64,000 nucleotides of DNA from Nocardia sp. CY41 (GTDB taxonomy: Bacteria > Actinomycetota > Actinomycetes > Mycobacteriales > Mycobacteriaceae): assembly GCF_009829325.1 (NCBI RefSeq), contig NZ_VUOS01000018.1, positions 184,092 to 248,091 of the forward strand. The letters run 5' to 3'. The translations under genes and the position numbers were made by a program. The notes under the pieces were generated by a model. It did not search any database and was not told where the DNA came from. It was given only the letters and a program-made list of their open reading frames with translations. The stretch's first letter is position 1, and every line of letters begins with the position of its first letter. This document shows, in pieces, positions 35,417-43,798 of this stretch.

Positions 35417-36475
35417 ATGACCGAGGTATCCACGCGAGTAGATCTCGCACTCTTGGGAATCCGCGTCGATGTGCCGGTGCAGCGCCGTTCCGGTGCCGGC
35501 CCCAGTGACGACGGTCATGTGCTGTTCGGGGGTGCCGGCGCTGCCATCCCCCTCCGCCCGGAGAGCCCATACACGATTCGTGCCGATCGGCTGCTCTACG
35601 AGGGCACCGATCTCGGCGTGACCGTCGAACCGGTGCGCCGACCCCTTTTCTACGACCTGCGCACCGCCGACGGCGTGGCGTACGAGCAGATCGCCAGACT
35701 GCATGGAAAGGATGTGCTGGCGACCACGGTGGTGCAGACCTGCATCCGCTACGGCGAAGACCAACGGTGCCGATTCTGTTCGGTCGAGGCATCTCTCGCG
35801 TCCGGCAGCACGATCGCCGTCAAGCGACCGGATCAGCTCGCCGAGGTCGCCGAGGCGGCAGTGCGGCTCGACGGTATCCGGCAGCTGGTGATGACCACCG
35901 GCACCTCGGCCGGAAAAGACCGTGGTGCAAAGCACCTCGCCCGCTGTGTGCGAGCCGTCAAGCAAGCGGTGCCGACCCTTCCGATCCAGGTGCAGTGCGA
36001 GCCGCCCGGCGACCTTGCGACTCTGAGCCAGCTACGCGACGCGGGAGCCGATGCGATCGGCATCCACGTCGAGTCGCTCGACGACCGAGTGCGTGCTCGA
36101 TGGATGCCGGGAAAGTCCACCGTGCCGCTGTCCGACTACCGGGCAGCCTGGGCCGAAGCAGTGCGAGTGTTCGGCCGTAACCAGGTCTCCACCTATCTAC
36201 TCGTCGGTCTGGGCGAAGACCCAGACGAATTGGTCTCGGGTGCCGCGGAACTCATCGCCATGGGCGTGTACCCGTTCGTGGTGCCGTTCCGGCCGCTCGC
36301 GGGAACCCTGGCCGTCGACGTCGACGGTGCGAGCCCGCCGACCGCGGCGGTCCTCGAGGACGTGACCCGGCGCGTGGCAGCGGAGCTACGCCGGGCCGAC
36401 ATGCTCGGCACGGACCAGAAGGCCGGATGCGCGGCGTGTGGGGCGTGCAGTGTGCTGCAGACCGCAGGAGGCTGA
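35417..36475 (+). CDS. MSMEG_0568 family radical SAM protein
   Basis: A 352-residue radical SAM enzyme. The iron-sulfur motif is CIRYGEDQRCRFC near residue 105, a C-x8-C-x2-C spacing rather than the usual x3/x2, characteristic of this subfamily. Then come VMTTGTSAGKDRG, QVQCEPPGDL, GIHVESLDD and the barrel end YLLVGLGEDPDEL. A C-terminal GCAACGACSV cysteine group may bind a second cluster. The reaction is unknown. It starts 10 bp after the previous stop, and its TGA is one base before the ATG of the next gene, so translation is coupled. Confidence 0.93.
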   Translation: MTEVSTRVDLALLGIRVDVPVQRRSGAGPSDDGHVLFGGAGAAIPLRPESPYTIRADRLLYEGTDLGVTVEPVRRPLFYDLRTADGVAYEQIARLHGKDVLATTVVQTCIRYGEDQRCRFCSVEASLASGSTIAVKRPDQLAEVAEAAVRLDGIRQLVMTTGTSAGKDRGAKHLARCVRAVKQAVPTLPIQVQCEPPGDLATLSQLRDAGADAIGIHVESLDDRVRARWMPGKSTVPLSDYRAAWAEAVRVFGRNQVSTYLLVGLGEDPDELVSGAAELIAMGVYPFVVPFRPLAGTLAVDVDGASPPTAAVLEDVTRRVAAELRRADMLGTDQKAGCAACGACSVLQTAGG

Positions 36476-36476
36476 G

Positions 36477-37943
36477 ATGACGACGACCGAACCGACGGCC
36501 GCACCCCGATCCTGGATCGACGAACTGTCCGGAGTACGTGCTTCATCGCCGGATTACTGCGTCCTTTCCGGAAATCCGTCCCCGGCCGACCCCGCGGGCG
36601 GATTCCTCATCCAGCTCGCCGATACCCGACATGTCGCCGTCTATCGCGCATTGCGCCGACAGAACTTCGTTACAGAGCAGGGCATGTTCGCAGGCAGCGA
36701 CGCCGACGACATCGATGACGACCCCCGGGCCCAGATCCTGGTCGCGATCGCCCCGGACGGAGCCCTGCTGGGCGGAGTGCGCCTGGCACCGGCCACCGCC
36801 GAAGACCTCGGGTGGTGGACCGGCAGTCGATTGGTGGTGGACTGCGGGCGTCGCACCCATGGTGTGGGCCGTGCACTCGTGCAAGCGGCGTGCGCTTATG
36901 CCGAAACCCATAACGTTCTTCGGTTCGAGGCCACCGTGCAAACCCGCTACCGGTCGCTGTTCTCCCAACTCGGGTGGACAGTGCTCGCCGAAACCACCGT
37001 GGCAGATACACCGCACCTGAAGATGCGCTGGCCGATCGACCGAATCGAGCGGCTGGCCCGAACCACCAAGGCAATGCTCGGGCAAGCGCTGTCCGAGCTG
37101 GGCGATACACCGACGACACTGGGCGGCGCCGGATTCCGAGGCGATGACGGCGCACCGGTCCCGGGCTGCGACCTGGTCGCCGCGTGCGACGCGATCCTGC
37201 CTTCCATGGTCGAACGGGACCCGGAATGGGCCGGATGGTGTGCGGCCCTGGTCAACCTCAACGATCTCGCCGCGATGGGTGCAGAACCGATCGGCCTTCT
37301 CGACGCGGTCGCCGCGCCCACCCGGTCGCTGCTGACCCGGGTGCTCCGGGGCCTGGGTGCCGCCAGCCGCATCTGGGAGGTGCCGGTGCTGGGTGGCCAC
37401 ACCCAGTTGGGTGTCCCGGCGGCGCTGTCGGTCACCGCGCTCGGCCGTACCGCCCGGCCGGTGCCAGGAGGGGGCGGCGAGGTCGGCGACGAGCTCCGGC
37501 TGACCGCTGACCTGGGCGGCGGCTGGCGGTCCGGATATACGGGGCGACAATGGGATTCGTCGTCACATCGGAGCGGCACGGAATTGCGGGCACTGGGCCG
37601 GTTCGTCTCGGACACCGGTCCGAAGGCCGCGAAGGATGTCAGCATGGCCGGCATCGCCGGGACCGCGGGGATGCTCGCCGAGGCCAGCGGTGTCGGGGTC
37701 GAGCTCGATGTGGCGCGCATCCCGCGCCCGCCGGGCGCCGAGCTCGCCGACTGGATCACCTGCTTCCCCGGCTTCGCGATGCTCACCGCCGATCGCCCCG
37801 GCACCCCCGTCAACCCGGTAGGCCCGGCGACGACCGCCGTGTGCGGCGTGCTCAGCGCGACTCCCGGCGTGCGGCTGCGCTGGCCTGACGGAGAAGTCAC
37901 TCACGCGCTCGACAGCGCGGTAACCGGATTGGGACACTCATGA
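36477..37943 (+). CDS. MSMEG_0567-type GNAT acetyltransferase fused to AIR-synthase-like domain (Sll0786-Sll0787 fusion)
   Basis: A 488-residue fusion. The N-terminal 180 residues are a GNAT domain: VYRALRRQNFVTEQGMF, ILVAIAPDGALLGGVRLAP and the acetyl-CoA loop CGRRTHGVGRALVQAAC. The remainder is a PurM/AIR-synthase-like domain: MVERDPEWAGWCAALVNLND with LAAMGAEPIGLLDAVA, VLGGHTQLGVPAALSV, MAGIAGTAGMLAEASGVGVE and PCFPGFAML-like LDWITCFPGFAMLT. In cyanobacteria the two are separate genes. PurM-fold enzymes use ATP to activate an amide or carboxylate, suggesting a phosphorylated intermediate. The start is set at ATG 36477, adjacent to the radical SAM stop. It overlaps the nitrilase start by 4 bp. 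Confidence 0.92.
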   Translation: MTTTEPTAAPRSWIDELSGVRASSPDYCVLSGNPSPADPAGGFLIQLADTRHVAVYRALRRQNFVTEQGMFAGSDADDIDDDPRAQILVAIAPDGALLGGVRLAPATAEDLGWWTGSRLVVDCGRRTHGVGRALVQAACAYAETHNVLRFEATVQTRYRSLFSQLGWTVLAETTVADTPHLKMRWPIDRIERLARTTKAMLGQALSELGDTPTTLGGAGFRGDDGAPVPGCDLVAACDAILPSMVERDPEWAGWCAALVNLNDLAAMGAEPIGLLDAVAAPTRSLLTRVLRGLGAASRIWEVPVLGGHTQLGVPAALSVTALGRTARPVPGGGGEVGDELRLTADLGGGWRSGYTGRQWDSSSHRSGTELRALGRFVSDTGPKAAKDVSMAGIAGTAGMLAEASGVGVELDVARIPRPPGAELADWITCFPGFAMLTADRPGTPVNPVGPATTAVCGVLSATPGVRLRWPDGEVTHALDSAVTGLGHS

Positions 37944-38858
37944 CCGAACTATCGATCTCCGTGGCCGCCGCCGAATTCGGCCGCGACATGGAGGCGTGCT
38001 ACGCCACCATCGGCTCGCTGATCGAACAGGCGCAGCAACGCGGTAGCCGACTACTGGTGCTGCCCGAGGCCTGCCTGGGCGGCTATCTGCCCAGTCTGGG
38101 CGGCGGTGGGGAGAGCGAGGAGGCCAAGCAGCGCCGTCTACGCAGTCTGCCGCCGGCGCTCACCCTCGACGGCCCGGAACTGCGCCGCATCGCGGCGATG
38201 GCGGGTGAACTCGTCGTCACTCTCGGATTTTGCGAAGCCGATGGTGATCTCCGCTACAACGCCGCCGCGACACTCACCGGCGACGGGGTTCTGGGCTCCT
38301 ACCGCAAGGTACATCAGCCCCTCGGCGAAAACCTCTGCTACGCTGCCGGATCCGAATATCGCGCCTTCGACACCCCGGTCGGCCGCATGGGCATGCAGAT
38401 CTGCTACGACAAGGCATTCCCCGAAGCCGCACGAGCGCTGGCACTGGACGGCGCGGAGATCATCACCTCGCTCTCGGCCTGGCCCACCGCCCGCACCGCC
38501 ACCACCGAACGACTCGAAGACGACCGCTGGACCCAGCGCTTCGATATCTTCGACCGCGCTCGCGCAGTCGAGAACCAGGTGGTGTGGGTCGCGTCGAACC
38601 AGGCCGGGACGTTCGGCTCGTTGCGCTTCGTGTGCAGCGCCAAGATCGTCGGCCCCGGCGGCGACCTGCTCGCCACCACCGGTACCCGGTCTCGTCACCG
38701 CGACCGTCGACGTCGATCACGCACTCGAATTGGCACGCGGCGGCGGCATGTACAACCTGCGCGACCGACGCCCCGAGCTCTACCACAGCGTCGTCGCCCG
38801 CCATGGCGTGGTCGGGCAGCCCGCGGTGCCCGAAGAGCTGGAGGCGATCCATGCCTGA
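37940..38858 (+). pseudogene. Nit1-type nitrilase (Sll0784 family), frameshifted near C-terminus
   Basis: A carbon-nitrogen hydrolase that should hydrolyse a nitrile to acid plus ammonia. The full triad is present in the first frame: Glu in LLVLPEACLGGYLP, Lys in YRKVHQPLGEN and Cys in GMQICYDKAFPE. After GPGGDLLATTG (38681) the frame changes: the family-like end PGLVTATVDVDHALELARGG with MYNLRDRRPELY is in the next frame and stops at 38858. As read, translation continues 60 junk Arg-rich residues to 38863. This is a one-base deletion (or two-base insertion) near 38,660-38,687, or a sequencing error. The lost tail normally forms the oligomer interface, so activity is doubtful. The ATG overlaps the previous stop (ATGA). 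Confidence 0.85.
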
Positions 38859-39171
38859 GGTGACATTCGACATCCGCTGGCCGGACGGCAATGTCCAGTC
38901 CTGCTATTCGCCCTCGCTGGTGATCCATGATCATCTGGCCACCGGCGTCGACTATCAGATCGACGACTTCCTGACCCGCGCCTCGAGCGCTTTGAACAGC
39001 GCGGCCGAGCGGGTGCGCGAGAAGTTCGGCTTCTACTGCACCTCCGCCATGCAGACCCTGGACGCCATCGAAGCAAGCGCAGCACAGGCCCGGACATCAC
39101 CGGGCACGGTACGCGTGCTGTCGATGACTCCGCCGTCGGTCGAGGCGGCAAACACCGGAGGAAAACCATGA
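38851..39171 (+). CDS. MSMEG_0570 family nitrogen starvation response protein
   Basis: A 106-residue protein matching the MSMEG_0570 family: MPEVTFDIRWPDGNVQSCYS, PSLVIHDHLATGVDYQIDDF and ERVREKFGFYCTSAMQTLDA. Cys residues in QSCYSP and FYCTSA are family-like. Its role is unknown; it is found only within Nit1C-type clusters. The ATG lies inside the 3' end of the nitrilase gene (8-bp overlap with the ancestral stop), and its own stop overlaps the next ATG (ATGA), so it depends on tight translational coupling. Confidence 0.9.
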   Translation: MPEVTFDIRWPDGNVQSCYSPSLVIHDHLATGVDYQIDDFLTRASSALNSAAERVREKFGFYCTSAMQTLDAIEASAAQARTSPGTVRVLSMTPPSVEAANTGGKP

Positions 39172-40439
39172 CCCCGCAGACCGACTCGGGTACCACCGTG
39201 GAGCACCGTGACGTCGTCGTGATAGGCGCGGGACAGGCCGGGCTCTCGATCAGCTGGCATCTGACCACTCGCGGCATCGACCATGTCGTCCTCGAGCGCG
39301 ACACCATCGCCCACGAGTGGCGCGACACCCGCTGGGATAACTTCACTCTCGTCACTCCCAACTGGCAGTGCGTGCTGCCCGGTTACCGTTACAACGGACC
39401 CGACCCGCACGGCTTCATGAAACGCGATGAGGTCTACACATGGGTCCGCGCCTATGCCGACACCTTCGATCCGCCGGTTCGCGAACACGTCGCCGTCACC
39501 GCGGTCACGGTATCGCTCGACGGCGGCTTCGACATCCAGACAACGTCGGGCCCACTGCATTCCGATCAGGTGGTGGTCGCAGTAGGCGGTTACCACACGC
39601 CGATCGTGCCCCGCTTCGCCGAGCGGATGCCGAGCTCGATCCAGCAACTCCACTCCGCCGAATACCGCAGCCCTGCGGACCTGCCCGACGGCGCCGTCCT
39701 CATCGTCGGTACCGGCCAATCAGGAGCACAGATCGCCGAGGACCTCCATCTGGAGGGTCGGCGGGTACATCTCGCGGTCGGGACCGCGCCCCGCGTCGCC
39801 CGCTTCTACAGGGGCCGCGATTGCGTCGCATGGCTGGAGGACATGGGCCACTACGACATCCCGATCGAAGATCAGCCGGGTGGGCTGGGCAAGCGGGAGA
39901 ACACCAACCACTACGTCACCGGTCGAGACGGCGGCCGCGATATCGACCTGCGCCAATTCGCGGTCGAGGGGATGGCGCTCTACGGCAGGATGGTCGATGT
40001 CGCCGACGGCACAGCGTACTTCGAGCCGTCGCTGGAGCGGGACCTCGATGCCGCCGACGCCGTCGCCGAGAGCATCAAGGACTCCATCGACACCTATATC
40101 GCCCGTGCTGGCATCGACGCGCCCACCGAACCGCGGTACCGCCCGGTGTGGCGTCCGCAGCGCGAGATCACCGAACTCGATCTGTCGGCAAGCAATATCA
40201 GGTCGATAGTGTGGTCGGTCGGGTTCCGTACCGACTACCGGTGGCTGCGCGTCGGCGTCTTCGACGGTGAGGGTCACCCGTGCCACAACCGCGGCGTCAC
40301 GACCACGCCCGGGCTGTACTTTCTCGGGCTGCCCTGGCTGCACACCTGGGGCTCGGGCCGCTTCGCCGCCATCGCCCGCGACGCCGAGCACCTCGCCGGG
40401 CAGATCACCGCCATCGCCCGCACCACCGCGGCGGCCTGA
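39168..40439 (+). CDS. MSMEG_0569 family flavin-dependent oxidoreductase
   Basis: A 423-residue FAD/NAD(P)-binding monooxygenase-like protein. FAD motif VVVIGAGQAGLSISWHLTTR at residues 14-33; NAD(P) motif VLIVGTGQSGAQIAEDLHLE near residue 180; a C-terminal VWSVGFRTDYRWLRV and GLYFLGLPWLHTWGSGRFA closing the flavin site. It resembles flavin-containing and Baeyer-Villiger monooxygenases, so N- or C-oxygenation of the pathway intermediate is plausible. It is coupled by ATGA to the upstream gene, with 9 bp before the next. Confidence 0.93.
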   Translation: MTPQTDSGTTVEHRDVVVIGAGQAGLSISWHLTTRGIDHVVLERDTIAHEWRDTRWDNFTLVTPNWQCVLPGYRYNGPDPHGFMKRDEVYTWVRAYADTFDPPVREHVAVTAVTVSLDGGFDIQTTSGPLHSDQVVVAVGGYHTPIVPRFAERMPSSIQQLHSAEYRSPADLPDGAVLIVGTGQSGAQIAEDLHLEGRRVHLAVGTAPRVARFYRGRDCVAWLEDMGHYDIPIEDQPGGLGKRENTNHYVTGRDGGRDIDLRQFAVEGMALYGRMVDVADGTAYFEPSLERDLDAADAVAESIKDSIDTYIARAGIDAPTEPRYRPVWRPQREITELDLSASNIRSIVWSVGFRTDYRWLRVGVFDGEGHPCHNRGVTTTPGLYFLGLPWLHTWGSGRFAAIARDAEHLAGQITAIARTTAAA

Positions 40440-40448
40440 GGCGGACCC

Positions 40449-41300
40449 ATGACCGTCACCCGAATAGCGGCTGTCGCAGCACATTTCGGCGCAGACATCG
40501 CCCGCGCTCTGGACAAGATCGCCGGTATCATCGACCGGCTCACCCAGGACGGCGTCGACCTACTTGTGCTACCAGATGCGAGCCTCGGCGGCTACATCGG
40601 AGACCTCCGCAACCCGGATCCAGCCGCCGGGCCTGAGGCCATCGACCCCGATGGACCCGAGTTCCGGCTGTTGTGCCGGTTGGCCGGGGATATGACGATC
40701 TGCGTCGGCTATGCCGAACATGCAGACGGTGCCCGCTACAACGCCGCAGTGTGCCTCACCGGCGACGGGGTGCTCGGCCGCCACCGCAAAGTACACCAGC
40801 CGGCCGGCGAACACCTCGCGTATGCGGCCGGAGATCGCTTCGCGGCATTTGATACCCCGGTCGGCCGGATCGGCATGCTCATCGACTACGACAAGACGTT
40901 CCCGGAATCCGCGCGAGCTCTCGCTCTCGACGGTGCCCGCACCATCGCGGCGCTGTCGGCCTGGCCCGCCAGCGTCACCGATCGCGCCTCCCGGATGCCC
41001 AACGATCGGCAATCCCGCCTCTTCGACCTGTACGACCAGGCCCGCGCCGCCGAGAACCAGGTTGTTCTCGCATCGTCCAATCAAACCGGAATCACCGGCA
41101 ACCTGCGTTTCCTCGGCCAAGCCAAAGTGGTCGGCCCCGGCGGTGACATCCTCGCCAAAACCTGGTCCAAGGGCGGCCTAGCGGTGGCGGACCTCGACAT
41201 CGATGCCGAGGTCGAGCGAGCCCGGCGCGTCCTGCGGCACCTGGACGAACGCCGTGTCGACGCCTACCACAACTTGATGACCGAAAAGAGCGGCTACTGA
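40449..41300 (+). CDS. Nitrilase-fold protein lacking catalytic Glu and Cys
   Basis: A 283-residue intact carbon-nitrogen-hydrolase homologue, clearly paralogous to the nitrilase 2.5 kb upstream. Aligned by eye, the catalytic Glu of VLPEACLGGY is Asp here (VLPDASLGGY). The catalytic Cys of MQICYDKAFPE is Asp here (MLIDYDKTFPE). Lys in HRKVHQPAGEH is kept. Without the nucleophile Cys it cannot be a normal nitrilase or amidase; a structural, regulatory or ligand-binding role in a hetero-oligomer with the true nitrilase is one possibility. Start ATG 40449; stop overlaps the next ATG (TGATG). Confidence 0.9.
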   Translation: MTVTRIAAVAAHFGADIARALDKIAGIIDRLTQDGVDLLVLPDASLGGYIGDLRNPDPAAGPEAIDPDGPEFRLLCRLAGDMTICVGYAEHADGARYNAAVCLTGDGVLGRHRKVHQPAGEHLAYAAGDRFAAFDTPVGRIGMLIDYDKTFPESARALALDGARTIAALSAWPASVTDRASRMPNDRQSRLFDLYDQARAAENQVVLASSNQTGITGNLRFLGQAKVVGPGGDILAKTWSKGGLAVADLDIDAEVERARRVLRHLDERRVDAYHNLMTEKSGY

Positions 41301-42424
41301 TGCGGATCGCACTTCTCACGTACTCCACCAAACCCCGTGGAGGTGTCGTGCATACGCTCAATCTCGCCGAGTCGCTCGCCCGGCTCGGCGCGGATGTCAC
41401 CGTATGGACGCTCGGACGTGGCGGGGATGCCGCCTTCTTCCGCCCCGTGGATTCCTCCGTGACAGTTCGCGTCGTTCCCTTCACCAGTGCCGACGGCGAA
41501 CAGGTCGGGACGCGAATCATGCGCTCCATAGACGTACTGCGGCAGGCGTTCACTCCCGAGGAATACGACATCGTGCACGCACAGGACTGCATCAGCGCCA
41601 ACGCCGTCGACTGCCGCATCCGCACCATCCACCACCTCGACAACTTCACCACCCCCGAACTCGCCCGCTGCCATGAACGCGCCATCGTCGAGCCTTACGC
41701 ACACATCTGCGTGTCGGCCGCCGTCGCGGCCGAGGTTGAGGCCGTTTGGGCTCTGCGCCCCACCGTGATTCCCAATGGCGTCGAATACGACCGCTTCGCG
41801 GCCGCCGCAGATGACTCTCCCGACGCCACGGATGCCCGCGTCGCCTGGCGACGCCGACTCGGCCGGTACATCGTGGCCGTCGGCGGCATCGAACCCCGCA
41901 AAGGCAGCATCGACCTGCTCGAGGCGTTCGCCCTGCTACGGCACGATCATCCAGACCTGCACCTCGTCTTCGCAGGCGGCGAAACACTCTTCGACTACCG
42001 CGACTACCGGATCCAGTTCAATGCTCGCGCAACCGAACTCGACATCCGACCCACCATCCTCGGCACCGTCCCACACACCGAACTCCCCGCACTCGTGGCG
42101 GCATCGACCCTCCTCCCGTTCTTCTCCACCAAAGAGGGATTCGGGCTCGCGGCCATGGAAGCCCTAGCCGCCGGAGTCCCAGTCGTAGCACGCGATCTCC
42201 CGGTGCTGCGCGAGGTATTCGGCGAGGCCATCAGCTACGCGGCCACTCCCGCCGAGCTGGCCGCAGAACTCGCGCGAGCATTGGTTCCCGACCCTTGCCG
42301 CACCGAGCACGGCAAAGCCCTCGCCGCCCTGTTCAGCTGGGACCGAACGGCCCGAGCCCACCTCGAGTTCTACCGCACCCATTCCACAGCAGTACCGCCC
42401 CGAATGCTCACCACACACCGCTGA
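41300..42424 (+). CDS. MSMEG_0565 family glycosyltransferase
   Basis: A 374-residue GT-B glycosyltransferase of family 4 type. N-terminal LLTYSTKPRGGVVHTLNLAE, hinge VIPNGVEYDRFA, donor domain YIVAVGGIEPRKGSIDLLEA and the E-x7-E region FSTKEGFGLAAMEALAAGVP near residue 280. It closes the operon and suggests the final product is glycosylated, as in mycobacterial and cyanobacterial counterparts, where the sugar is not known. Overlaps the upstream stop by one base. Confidence 0.92.
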   Translation: MRIALLTYSTKPRGGVVHTLNLAESLARLGADVTVWTLGRGGDAAFFRPVDSSVTVRVVPFTSADGEQVGTRIMRSIDVLRQAFTPEEYDIVHAQDCISANAVDCRIRTIHHLDNFTTPELARCHERAIVEPYAHICVSAAVAAEVEAVWALRPTVIPNGVEYDRFAAAADDSPDATDARVAWRRRLGRYIVAVGGIEPRKGSIDLLEAFALLRHDHPDLHLVFAGGETLFDYRDYRIQFNARATELDIRPTILGTVPHTELPALVAASTLLPFFSTKEGFGLAAMEALAAGVPVVARDLPVLREVFGEAISYAATPAELAAELARALVPDPCRTEHGKALAALFSWDRTARAHLEFYRTHSTAVPPRMLTTHR

Positions 42425-42434
42425 ACCAGAGAAC

Positions 42435-42548
42435 ATGGGAATCCCGACCAACATGGGGAACTCCTACCTGGCCGCCAACGGCGACCTGCCACCGGCCACC
42501 AGCGGCGACTCTGTCATGGCCACGGACACCGACCGCCCCGGAAAGTGA
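42435..42548 (+). CDS. Candidate 37-residue peptide after the Nit1C operon
   Basis: ATG 42435 opens 37 codons ending TGA 42548, only 10 bp after the glycosyltransferase stop. The peptide begins MGIPTNMGNSYLAANGD and ends DTDRPGK; about 85 % of codons end in G or C, as in real genes here. No domain. The weak ribosome site (CCAGAGAAC) keeps confidence low. The remaining bases to 42730 show nothing else. Confidence 0.3.
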   Translation: MGIPTNMGNSYLAANGDLPPATSGDSVMATDTDRPGK

Positions 42549-42730
42549 GGCTATTCTCCAGGCAGCCCGATGTCGACGACCTGTTTTCTGCCTGGTCGGT
42601 CCCGGTAGACCCCGCCCGTCGCAGCACCCGGCCTCGAACCCGTCCCGTCTGCGCGGCCATGGCCGCACTCACCCCAGCACTGATCAGGACAGCACCAGCC
42701 ACCTGTCAGCCGATCCCTTCTGGTCCGCTG

Positions 42731-43711
42731 CTAGACCGTGACTATCTTCTTGCCGGCGTGGAGCCCTTTCTCGAGGTGGCGGTGCGCCTCGACGACGTCG
42801 TCGAGGGCGAATACCTTGTCGATGGCGGGCCGCAGTGCGCCGAGGCGTACACCGGCGTTGAGGAAGGCCGCCATGCGCTTCACCACGACGGTGTCGAGGG
42901 TGTGCTCGAAGCTTCGGTAGCTGAAGATCGTGAGCGGCGCGCTTGTCGGGAAGGGTGTGGGCCGAGAGTCCAGAAAGCCTGCGGCAACCAGTGTTCCGCC
43001 GGGGCGGACCGCCTTCAGGAGGTCCTGCTGGCCGGGGCCCATGACAACGTCGAGGACGATGTCCGCGCCGGTCCCGCCGGTGTGGCGGCGGACGGCTTCG
43101 ACGACGTCCACGCCGTCGGTGGCGATGACCGCGGCGGCGCCGGCGGCGAGCAGGTCGTCGGTGTTCGCAGTGTGCCGAGTGATGGCGATGGGCACGGCGC
43201 CGATCTGATTGGCGATCTGCATCGCCGCGCGGCCGACGCCGCCGGACGCGGCAGTGATCAGGACGTGGTCGCCGGGCCGCAACCTCGCCTTCTCGACGAG
43301 CGCGCCGTAGGCGGTGGAGTACGCGACCCAGATCGCCGCCGCCTCCGTGATTGCGAGCCCGGCAGGCCGGGCGAGGACCCGGCTCGCGGGAACTGTGGTG
43401 TATTCGGCGTAGCTGCCCCTGACGCCAGCGTCCGGAATGGCCGTGAGGATGACCGGATCTCCGACCTTCAGCCCGGTGATCTCGGGGCCCAACGCATCAA
43501 CGACGCCGGTTCCTTCAACGCCGAGGCGAGCGTGTGGCAGGGGGACGGTTGCGGGCGAGGTGCCGGAACGCATCATCTGGTCGAGCGGGTTGACGGCAAA
43601 CGCTTCGATCCTGACCCGTACCTCGCCGACTGCGGGCTCGACGACCGGTTCCTCGATGATCTGCATGACATCCGGCCCGCCGAACTCGTTGAACACGACG
43701 ACTCGTGGCAT
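42731..43711 (-). CDS. NADP-dependent quinone oxidoreductase (zinc-less MDR family)
   Basis: A 326-residue medium-chain dehydrogenase/reductase of the quinone oxidoreductase type. N-terminal GroES-like half with NEFGGPDVMQIIEEP and MVRIEAFAVNPLD-like VRIEAFAVNPLDQMMRSG; Rossmann half with VLITAASGGVGRAAMQIANQ. The Zn-binding cysteines are absent, as usual for QOR enzymes that reduce quinones or enones. ATG at 43711 with GGAGG just upstream. It is divergent from an HxlR regulator, the common arrangement for electrophile- or quinone-induced reductases. Confidence 0.9.
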   Translation of the reverse strand: MPRVVVFNEFGGPDVMQIIEEPVVEPAVGEVRVRIEAFAVNPLDQMMRSGTSPATVPLPHARLGVEGTGVVDALGPEITGLKVGDPVILTAIPDAGVRGSYAEYTTVPASRVLARPAGLAITEAAAIWVAYSTAYGALVEKARLRPGDHVLITAASGGVGRAAMQIANQIGAVPIAITRHTANTDDLLAAGAAAVIATDGVDVVEAVRRHTGGTGADIVLDVVMGPGQQDLLKAVRPGGTLVAAGFLDSRPTPFPTSAPLTIFSYRSFEHTLDTVVVKRMAAFLNAGVRLGALRPAIDKVFALDDVVEAHRHLEKGLHAGKKIVTV

Positions 43712-43771
43712 GGTGACTCCTCCGCATCCAGTGCTGATTTCGTTGCTCGCGGATGACGTTACGGAGTCGTG

Positions 43772-43788
43772 GGTTACCTCCTGGTACC
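43772..43788. promoter_or_regulatory. Candidate HxlR operator
   Basis: GGTTACC-TCCT-GGTACC: two similar half-elements in the 87-bp gap between the divergent oxidoreductase and HxlR genes, 11 bp before the HxlR start. The symmetry is imperfect, so the call is tentative. Confidence 0.35.
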
Positions 43789-43798
43789 TTTGATTTTC

